DNA of 64,000 nt, from the NCBI GenBank assembly GCA_014529385.2, contig CM043968.1, positions 132,068,018 through 132,132,017 of the forward strand, read 5' to 3'. The position numbers and the translations under genes were made by a program. This DNA comes from Adiantum capillus-veneris (Eukaryota; Streptophyta; Polypodiopsida; Polypodiales; Pteridaceae). Position 1 is the stretch's first letter. Every line of letters begins with the position of its first letter. Below the pieces are notes generated by a model. It did not search any database. It was not told where the DNA came from and saw only the letters and a list, made by a program, of their open reading frames with translations. This document shows, in pieces, positions 56,401-64,000 of the stretch.

Positions 56401-58799
56401 TAGCGTTCGAGAAAAGTGTGTCTGAATATAGCATTGAGTCAACAAGTGAAATGAAATAATTCTCCTTGTATTTTGTAAGAAAATAGTGTAAATATAACAA
56501 AAATATAGTTTATTTTGCAAAACTTCCACTTAAGCATTAACTTAAAATGATTTATGTATACTTGGATCAAAGGGTTCTCTTAGAACCTTATGATGGGCCC
56601 TCAATGAGCTTGATTTGTTCCCAGTAACTTGCAATTCAAAATGCAAGTTGCAAGCTTGAAGGCCCCTCAATGAGCTGAATTATTTGGCATTGTCATCCAA
56701 GATGTTTCTTCACTGACCCCTATTGAATTACATTTGGAAAAGAAAATTTTAAGAGCCCTAGATGAGTTTGATATTTTTTTGGCCAATTTTTTTTGTCATT
56801 GAAGCAAATTTCAACTGCATTTGGAGAAATGCAAGTAAGAGTGTGATGAAGACTAAACTAAAACCAATCCTCAATCTATAGAGAGTGGAAAAGGCCTATT
56901 AGAAAAGGGGAACCTTGAAAAACAATTGTTTCATGTTGCTTTAATCATTCTACTTATTTTCTCTTGAAACTTGCATAATTTAACAAGGTCAAATTTCTAA
57001 GAGTTGAGTCCCTTTCCATATTTACACAGTTTAGCGTTAAGATAACCACTATAGACACTCTAATAACATGGGGAAAGGGCTTTAAGTGAAGCCACTAACA
57101 TAGCATAGCATTTGAGTGAGTAGATCAAGCTGCATGAAAGGGAATCCTCTCCATTGTTACTTGCATTACAAGGCTCTTAATGTCAAAACACTTGTGTCTT
57201 AGTGATGCTACTAGTTTCAATAAGCCTATCCCCATCCCATTCCTCAAATAAAAAGTGTGAAGTGTGACTAGTCTAATTTCACTTGTCCAATGTGAACTTG
57301 GATCTAGGAAAGTATAGTCAAGGGGGTCACTATATGTAAGCCTTTATATCACGTGCATTTTAGGGGTATTTTAAAAACTCCCAACCTATGTTTTTTTTGT
57401 TTTAAAATTTCTCCTTTTATAATAGAATTTTTTATAATGTATCAAAAAATTATTTTCTCGAATAAAAATCCCCTTATGTATGTACACTCTTTGTTAACCT
57501 ACAAGAAACAAGTAATCCTTATGGGAAACTCACGTCCTATCTTATTTATTTTTTGGTGACCTCCCCCCCCCCACAAACCCCAGTAAGTACAGACTAGAAT
57601 TCCATTTTTTGTTAAATTTTAGAAATCATAGAATTTATAAATTCTTACAAATTTCAACCATAATTTGTTCTTGATATCCTCACCACAAGCGCATGATCGG
57701 TCTTAAGATTAAGCTAACATGCACTATTTGAGATTGTACCAACATGCATCAAAGCACATCTCTTTAAATGTATGCCACTCAAAGGAGGCTTTGATATGCT
57801 ATTATGAATAAGCTCTTAATAAAACTCTAACTCCAAAGAAGGGAACCCATGTGAATAGTCCTAAAGTGGTAGTTTAAAATCATGATCCATATAGTAAGAA
57901 GGACAATGGCTTTGATAGTACCAATGGTGCATCAAACTATGAGGTTACCACCAATAAAGGACCACATATTGAGTAGATTTGTGACTTTAACACACTAAAT
58001 AGCACCTACCTGTTCATAACTCTGAACAACCATTTGGAAATATTTGACGGTGCTAAGTGGTGACATGCCTTCTAATGAAGCATTTTAAAATGTTCATGCT
58101 AAAACATTTGTGTCTATAACAAAATAAAAAGAAGATACCTCTATCATAACTTTATATAACCTTTTGGAAATATTTGAAGGTGCCAGGTAGTGAAGTGCAT
58201 TCTAATGAAGCATTCAAAATGTTTTGTGCTAAACAATTTGTGAGAATCTCAACCATTATCTTCTTAGTAAGTTCTTTTATGAAGTACTTCCAATTTTTGC
58301 AAAAAACCTCAGTTAAAAATCCCTAAACTTGTGATTGTATGAAGAATTATTGTGTGTTGCTACTTCTAGAACGTCCACCTCTTCTATCTAACAAGAAATG
58401 GAATCGCAAAGGATCATAAGCTAACTTAGACATCTTATTTTTGCCTTTTTTTTGGTAGTTTCTTATATGAAATAAATGGTAATTTAAAAAGGCTAGTTGG
58501 ATTTTGTGTCCAGTACACCATGCCAAGTGACCCCTTTGTACATGGGCTCTCACCTAACCATACATGAAGGATTCTTGAATGTTAGTTTGAAAGCCCAATT
58601 GAGCTCCATAGAGAGAAGGTACAAATAAAAATATCTCCTCACCAAACTAGTATATGTAAACTTTTAAGGGTTAGACAACCCATTGAGCTTTAGAAAACAA
58701 TGCACTATGCACAAAATTCACCTGGAGGGAAGACAAAATTTACTTAACTTTATATTTAAAGCACAAAAAAGTGATAATGTTTCTCTAGTGTTCCTTACT
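56401..58799. other. No gene recognised
   Basis: AT-rich DNA. Apart from decayed array units up to 56850, I see nothing: no domain-bearing frame and no LTR pair. Confidence 0.5.
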
Positions 58800-59530
58800 T
58801 ACTTTGCTCGCTTTTTATCCCTCTCTCTCTTTTCATCACTCATTAAATGATAGCACCCCACAACATCCATGATGTCAGCCACAATCAGCTTATTGACTCT
58901 CATCTGTCATTTCACGATCATGTTTACTGCTTCAGTGACTATCTTCCAGTCAGATATTAAGCCCAGTTCACATGTTGAATCCTCCAGCAACTGCACTAGA
59001 CTCTTTTGAAGTCGTGGATCAACAGCCTAAATGAATAATTCAACCTTCTGATCCTTCATTGAACGTTGCTCTGTCGAGGACACTTGCTCAAATTTCTTCT
59101 CAAATTCCCGTAATAATTCTTGTGCAGATAGATTTTTGTTCTTCTTCTGTACCCACTTCATAAAGCTTTGTCTGGTTACCCTTTGCAAATCCTCAAGGAA
59201 GTATTCCTCCTGAAGCGCCTTCTTGAAGTCCTACCAATTCGGGCCTTGAACCGCCTGGATTTCTTTTATTTGGCTCCTAAGTTCCGGGTCCGCAATTAAA
59301 TGGAATCCTTCCACTGCATTTTGATCATTGATTCCATTATCTTCCATTGCCTGCTCATAGATATTGCAAAACTTGCTAGTATCCCGGCCTTCAAATCGAT
59401 GTAATTTCTCGGTAACTGTGTGCTGAGCTTTACGGATCCTCTCTTGCAAATTATACTGTTGTTGGGTAGCCTATTGTTGTTGCATGTATGCAGCAAACTG
59501 CTGCATGGCTGCCTCCTGCAATGTCGACAT
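58800..59530 (-). pseudogene. G gag
   Basis: The ATG at 59528-59530 gives MSTLQEAAMQQFAAYMQQQ, then TAG, then LQERIRKAQHTVTEKLHRFE, DTSKFCNIYEQAMEDNGIND, VEGFHLIADPELRSQIKEI, a stop, and further capsid pieces (FLEDLQRVTRQSFMKWVQ, VDPRLQKSLVQLLEDST, LGLISDWKIV). The last part aligns with the remaining C gag, showing C, D and G are one superfamily. At least three stops. Confidence 0.78.
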
Positions 59531-59559
59531 CTTTCTCCACAACACTGCTCACCTTGTCT

Positions 59560-59580
59560 CGTTTCACGTCGGGTTGACCA
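59560..59580 (-). other. G primer-binding site, tRNA-Trp
   Basis: The minus strand reads TGGTCAACCCGACGTGAAAC, close to the complement of plant tRNA-Trp. Three bases separate it from the LTR end CCGACA (59585-59590). Confidence 0.75.
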
Positions 59581-60426
59581 AGAATGTCGGGGGATTTTTA
59601 TTTGACAGGTGAGCCGGGAAGGCACCGGGCCCTTGGCTGTGAGAGGTGCGAGGAAAAGAGTTTCAATAGACATAGTTAATGGGAACAAAGCTTATAGCAT
59701 ACATTTTACCTTAAACCAAATAATCAACAGTATCCCTGTTTTAATCAAATATTAATGGAGGAGTTTATGCTCCTTATCCAGGTGCTAATCAGAAAATCAA
59801 AATCGAACTGCCTTCAGCTTCTTCCCGCCATGGCTTAGGAGCTTCAACTTCCAATGGCCTTGGGTGGTCCGAATCGGTTTAAGGTCAACGGATTAATTCC
59901 GGGTTTGAACGGGCTTGGAGATTATGACTTAGAGAGCTTAAGATTATGGTTATCAAGGCTAATTTTGGCTTAATGAGATTGGGGCTTTGGGGCTTAGGGA
60001 TCGTATGAAAACTCAGCTTAGAGTTTATGGTAATCTGAGATTAAGCTTGGCTAATGAGATTAGGATTGGCTTAAGAAATTCAAGATTAGGCTTCGCTTGA
60101 GAGCTTAAGAAATCTTAGGAAAGCTTGGCTTAAAACTTTGATAATCCGGGCTTAGGCTTAAGAGCTCGAGAGCTTAATTATATCAAGAGCTTTTCTTGGC
60201 TTGGATTAAGCGGGCTTATGATAATCCCACTTAGGATTGGGTAATGAGATCAGAGCTTAGGAAAGCTTGGCTTAAGAGGGCGAGATTAGGCTTGGTTTAC
60301 AAGTTTGAGATTAGGCTCTGCTTGAGAGCTTAAGAGCTTTTGCTTGCTCCTAGAGAGAGCGCTCCAATGAAACGAGAAGACAATTCCAAAAAAATGAGAG
60401 AGCTTCAAAGAGAGCCGCCTCCTTTC

Positions 60427-60433
60427 CTTTATA
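60427..60433 (-). promoter_or_regulatory. Putative TATA box of G LTR
   Basis: The minus strand reads CATATAAAGGAAAGG, followed by CT-rich sequence typical of plant LTR transcription starts. Confidence 0.45.
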
Positions 60434-60879
60434 TGTTGCATGGGATTTTTGCCTTGCTAAAAATGGCCTACCCATTAGCGATGTGCTAATGGGTAGCCAC
60501 CCTATGATGTGGCAGGCGGGTTTTTGACTTGCATGGAAAGCGCCGCGAGTGGCACCGGAAGGGAGCGCGCCGACAAGACTAGCATTTTTCATTTCATCGG
60601 CGGCTTCATCCGAGCCCGCTACTGCCCAGTGCGAGCTGCTTTGCCTCCACTGCACCCTCGCTGGCTACTCTCACCATCTCCTTCTTCTTCTTTTAATTGG
60701 CTTCACACCCTTTGCAATTAGGGTGGCCCCTTTTTTTAGTTGTGGGCGGCCTTTGGATGGCACAGCCCCTTTTAATATTGGGCGGGCGGCCTCCCTTGGG
60801 TTGCCTTTGGGCGGCCATAGGTTGAGGCCCCTTGGATAAATTGAGAAGGTCATCAAATTTGGTAAAACTTTTGCCCATG

Positions 60880-61130
60880 GCCCTTGGATGGCCACAGTTT
60901 CGTGGGTGGCCCTTGGCTTCTTTAAGGGCACCACATTTGGCATACATATCGACCAAAGCAAAGCCTCGCACGACTTCATTTTCCAACATTCCCGGCTAGC
61001 AATATCACCTTGAATTTTGTTGCCCGCTCTAGTGCTTTGAATGTCACCATAGATTTTAAGATGCAAGTATAAGTGTCCGTCAAGGAAAAATGCTTTCGTA
61101 TCGGCCACATTTGGCGTACATATCGGCACT
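60880..61130 (-). pseudogene. PPR protein fragment (PLS type)
   Basis: The minus strand carries two readable PPR pieces: DMYAKCG near 61100-61125, and GNKIQGDIAS, MLENEVVRG, ALVDMYAKCGALKEAKG near 60905-61030. LVDMYAKCG and the preceding helix are characteristic of land-plant organelle RNA-editing PPR proteins. Spacing between the two DMYAKCG motifs (about 57 codons) is shorter than the usual triplet, so one stretch was lost. Frame changes and the lack of flanking repeats show a captured or inserted remnant. It lies inside the presumed G LTR. Confidence 0.72.
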
Positions 61131-61699
61131 GCACTGCATTAAGCCTGTATGCTGGCCAACTTGAAAATACACTACTAGTGGAGAGGGGCCTTCAGTTCCC
61201 GCCAATTCTGCTTTGACGGCTCCATTTCCCAAATATGTTTGAAGCTAAAAAATTACCAGATGAACTTGACTGATCAAGGCGACCAGGGCGGTTCGGAACC
61301 GCCCCCGGTGATACTTAAACTGGCCATATCTTGCAAACCGAAACCCCGATTGACAAACTGGAAAGACCAACATGCTCCTGGAAGTGAGCACTTCGGACCC
61401 ATGCATTCCTATCATTTTTGACCTTTTATCAGTAGGTGCTCAATCCGGTACGGATCTGCTACTGACTCAACTTAAAACTGTCATAAGTTCTTACCTGTAG
61501 CTCCAATTGACGAGCCGTAAAGATAGGCATATAGAGCCCTTCAAGTACTTCAACTTTGATTAATAAAATCCCAGATGTGACCACTTCAAGCATACTCACT
61601 TTTTAGAATTACCAAGACATCTTTTGGCCCTTAGAGCCGCATTTGGCACACTTTCAGCTTAAAAATTAGCTTGTTAGCAAGCCCTTATAACTGCTGAAT

Positions 61700-62070
61700 A
61701 ATCATGTAGGATTCAAATATGCCTGATTGGCATCCCTTTGCTCACTTTCGTGTCATGGAAGCGAGGTGGCATGACACCATGCTATTGGAGCACTCGTGCT
61801 ACAAGAAGGGTGGCCAATTGCATTTGAAAGCAAGAATCTTGATTGGCGAGCTCTCTGCAATAGTGTTTGCCTTGAAGACATGGAGACATTATTTGTATGG
61901 CACTCAATTTGAGATTGTGTTTGACCATGAAAGCATTAAATGGTTTACACAACAAACCGGCTTGAACAGTCAAAAAGTGAGGTGGGCTGAGATCCTTCAG
62001 GAGTATGACGCGAAGCTCCGATATCATAAAGGACGTAGGTGATGCTCTTAATCGTATGCCTGAGATCAAT
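61700..62070 (+). pseudogene. F RNase H
   Basis: MPDWHPFAHFRVMEARW, LIGELSAIVFALKTWRHYLY (Glu), FEIVFDHESIKWFTQQ (Asp), LNSQKVRWAEILQEYDAKLR, YHKGR, then a frame change and DVA.ALNRMPEINSL. The first strand with its Asp is missing here; E ends just after it. RNase H type matches chromoviruses. Confidence 0.82.
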
Positions 62071-62249
62071 TCTCTTTTGTTCATGAAAATTTGTAGTGAA
62101 TTTTTGGATTCTTTGAAGGGAAATATGAGCATGATGATGCATATTCCAAAGTGTGGAGCCGTGTGCAAATGAGGGATCCTTCTCACTCCAATGCTGGTAG
62201 TGTACCCTTAACCTCCACACACAATTCTCCTCTATCGAGTGATGAACTA

Positions 62250-63183
62250 CATTGATGGAAGAATTTTACCATCAACAATGGGTACTACTCCACAAGAGGA
62301 GAGTTTGTGTATCGACGGACACAGACATTTGGCGCCAAATTCTTATGAATGTCATGATAGTCCAAGTGCAGGGAACGCGGGTATTAAAAAGACTTACGCT
62401 CTCATACGATGACGATTCTACTGGCTAGGTTTACACGGATTTGTTCAAGATTATGTCTTGCATTGCCAAAAATGTCAAGTTAACAAAGCAAAGTGCCTAA
62501 AGGTAGGAGGACTCTTACATCCTTTGGAGGTTCCCCATGGGAAAATGGGAAAGTATCTCTATGGATTTTATTGTGGGTTTACCAACTACTGTACGAGGTC
62601 ATGACTCAGTATGGGTGGTTGTAGACCGGCTGACTAAACCATGTAAGTTTATTCCAACCAAATCAACGATTAAGACTCCAGAATTAGCCAAGTGATTTGT
62701 GGACAATCTATACAAGTTGTATGGCTTGCCAAGTAACATTGTGAGTGATCATGATCCCAAGTTTAACAATCATTTTTGGAGGGTTGTGTTTAACCGATTG
62801 GGTACACAACTCAACTTTAGTAAAGCCGACCATCTAGAAATGGATGGTTAGACCGAACAAGTTAACCAAGTGCTAGAGGATATGCTACGCGCATAAGCTA
62901 GCAAGAAACAAACAGACTGTAAAGAATATCTACCTCTTCTTAAGTTTGCTTACAACAGTGCTAAGCGTGTCACAACTGTTTAGTCCTTTCATGCTCATGT
63001 ATGGTTAATTTTCAACGTAGGTCACCAATTAAGGTGGGTTAAGGATTTTCTCCAAGACCATATGGATATGCTGAAACTCGCTCGCATCAGAATGTCCGAC
63101 AAGCGCAAGATTGGTAGAAGAAGTACGCTAATGAGAAACATCGGCAAGTTACCTTTGAGGCAGGGGAGGAAGTATTTTTACGT
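62250..63183 (+). pseudogene. F integrase
   Basis: Readable in alternating frames: finger cysteines (YVLHCQKCQVNKAK, about 62455-62490), [14 protein letters not shown] with the first Asp (near 62550), [29 protein letters not shown] with the second Asp (near 62740), and LEMDG.TEQVNQVLEDML, where the Glu codon is present but preceded by a stop. Then SPFHAHVW-like remnants. Many stops and frameshifts. Confidence 0.78.
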
Positions 63184-63609
63184 GTGTCAAAGCATTTAGA
63201 AAGTCTGAAAACTACACCAACACCTAAATTATCTCCAAGATATTGTGGGCCTTTAAAAATACTCAAGCGAGTTGGTGATCGTGCCTACAAACTATCGTTA
63301 CCCACACAGTCTCGTATCCATCCGGTGTTTCATGTAAGCCATTTGCGTAAGCGATTACATGGGGATGACAATGTCATTGACCAACTGATTCTGGTCGATT
63401 TTGTTGAACCTCCTACCCTACCGCATGAAACCAAACGAATTTTTGACTATCATGATTTACGTACGCGTCATCATGTACGTCAACAAGCTTTAATCAAGTG
63501 GAAAGATCGACCTGAGGAAGGTGCCACATGGGAAAACATTAGTGCTCTTAAAAATAAGTTTCCCACTTCTGTTTTGGAGGACGAAAACTCTTCCTTAAGG
63601 GGGGAGTAA
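63184..63609 (+). CDS. Integrase C-terminus with chromodomain (partial pol end)
   Basis: 141 open codons. SPRYCGPLKILKRVGDRAYK and HPVFHVSHLRKRLHGDDN are the conserved integrase C-terminal module. KRIFDYHDLRTRHHVRQQAL, IKWKDRPEEGATWENI is the chromodomain of chromoviruses, which targets integration through histone marks. The frame ends at the purine tract AAGGGGGGAG (63598-63607), right before the 3' LTR. It is intact but disconnected from upstream pol by lesions. Confidence 0.85.
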   Translation: MSKHLESLKTTPTPKLSPRYCGPLKILKRVGDRAYKLSLPTQSRIHPVFHVSHLRKRLHGDDNVIDQLILVDFVEPPTLPHETKRIFDYHDLRTRHHVRQQALIKWKDRPEEGATWENISALKNKFPTSVLEDENSSLRGE

Positions 63610-63769
63610 TGTCAGGACAAGGGCGAGGCCAGGGAGTCACGGACTACGGCCAAGGGCCAGGCTAGGCAGTGTGGACAGGGGATCCGATTAGGGCAAGAGG
63701 CTAGGAGCCTACCTTTGGAATGGGAGGTTGGGAGGAGGATTCCAAGGTCCAGCTACCCTAGGCTTTACA
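63610..63769 (+). repeat. F 3' LTR (160 bp)
   Basis: TGTCAGGACAAGGG to GGCTTTACA. Same length and ends as 20314-20473 with about 16 differences by eye. Confidence 0.88.
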
Positions 63770-64000
63770 AAGACTCAACTCCAATAAGTGAGTATTATGG
63801 GCAGATACAAAAAAGAGCTATTAGCTATTCTATATTCCCTAAACACGTGGAAACATTATCTTTTGGGGACTCCATTCATCCTACAAATGGATCATAAAGC
63901 CTCAAGAACTTCATGACGCAAACCAAGCTCTCCGACAAACAAATGAGGTGGGAAAATTTTCTTTTGCAATTTAAATGTCATAATGCTCACATTGCGACAA
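63770..64000 (+). pseudogene. H-family RNase H, right of F
   Basis: Continues RRLN-like codons (AAGACTCAAC), then KKELLAILYSLNTWKHYLLG, TPFILQMDHKA with the RNase H Asp, and FHFNCHNAHIA-like remnants to the window end. It is the part of RNase H that follows the break seen at 20474, so F is nested in H. Contains a stop after the first codons. Confidence 0.8.

Larger units (their letters stand above)
58800..61700 (-). mobile_element. Ty3/gypsy element G, 5' end only
   Basis: On the minus strand: long 5' LTR (59585 to about 61700), tRNA-Trp primer site, gag start, gag to about 58800, then lost. The LTR abuts F RNase H at about 61700. A second, truncated LTR of G lies at 16291-16683 next to E RNase H. 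G was thus inserted antisense into chromovirus E/F. Confidence 0.68.
59585..61700 (-). repeat. G 5' LTR (about 2.1 kb, outer end approximate)
   Basis: The inner end is at 59585 (TGTCGGGGGATT on the plus strand). The outer end is inferred from where F RNase H starts. The R-U5 part (59900-60340) is built from decayed GAGCTTAAG and GCTTAGG units. A TATA box lies at 60427-60433. The U3 part contains the PPR fragment and a 17-bp hairpin (GGCGGTTC G GAACCGCC, 61287-61303). Confidence 0.5.
61700..63769 (+). mobile_element. Chromovirus-type Ty3 element F, 3' half
   Basis: On the plus strand: RNase H from its first strand, integrase, chromodomain, polypurine tract, 160-bp 3' LTR. RT, protease and gag are absent. 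It starts where element E (16684-20473, minus) ends and shares its LTR family. The right flank at 63770 is H-family RNase H, the continuation of the H sequence that flanks E at 20474. Confidence 0.82.

Noticed and set aside
60509-60839. Plus-strand frames in the GC-rich part of the G LTR
   Set aside because: Low-complexity Pro/Ser/Leu-rich translation without homology; the region is better explained as LTR U3.

Overview
This window looks like intergenic heterochromatin of a large land-plant genome. It is almost entirely nested, decayed LTR retrotransposons of the Ty3/gypsy and Ty1/copia superfamilies. I see no intact host gene, tRNA, rRNA or CRISPR array. A fern or another seed-free plant is likely but not proven. 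The reasons are a PLS-type pentatricopeptide (PPR) pseudogene fragment, an unusual Ty3 reverse transcriptase carrying FLDDVPIKG, and primer-binding sites matching plant tRNA-iMet, tRNA-Trp and possibly tRNA-Asp.

Layout. (1) 1-13675 and 22806-34259 are two copies of one composite. A plus-strand Ty3 element ('H') is split between RNase H and integrase by a long, apparently non-coding LTR element on the minus strand ('LARD'), with target duplication ATAGA in both copies. In copy 1 a dead copia element (5720-10871) has replaced about 1 kb of the LARD. In copy 2 a 753-bp terminal-inverted-repeat element (22970-23722, 8-bp duplication) sits in the H protease region. (2) 13811-16262 is a minus-strand fragment of a dual-RNase-H Ty3 family ('A/B') with an open 673-codon reading frame. 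(3) 16291-20473 holds a short LTR piece and then the 5' half of a chromovirus ('E', minus strand) embedded in a minus-strand H copy (20474-21812). (4) 34257-38643 plus 47333-49082 is a Ty3 element 'C' interrupted by a nearly full-length B element (38644-47332). (5) 51120-52800 is a gag-protease fragment 'D' related to C. (6) 58800-61700 is the 5' end of element 'G', with a very long LTR containing the PPR fragment. (7) 61700-63769 is the 3' half of a chromovirus ('F', plus strand), followed by H RNase H to the end of the window.

The two half-chromoviruses E and F fit together. E ends and F begins within a few codons of each other in RNase H, each abuts a G-type LTR, and each is flanked by a different side of the same H RNase H site. 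The simplest reading is one three-level nest (H > E/F > G) later split by an inversion of about 42 kb. Templated filler at 16257-16290 marks the left breakpoint.

The most novel signal is a family of three small reading frames of 70-72 codons. They lie at 45239-45454, 47625-47837 and 47867-48085, all sense-oriented and upstream of gag in two different Ty3 families. They are alignable from start to stop and match no family I know.
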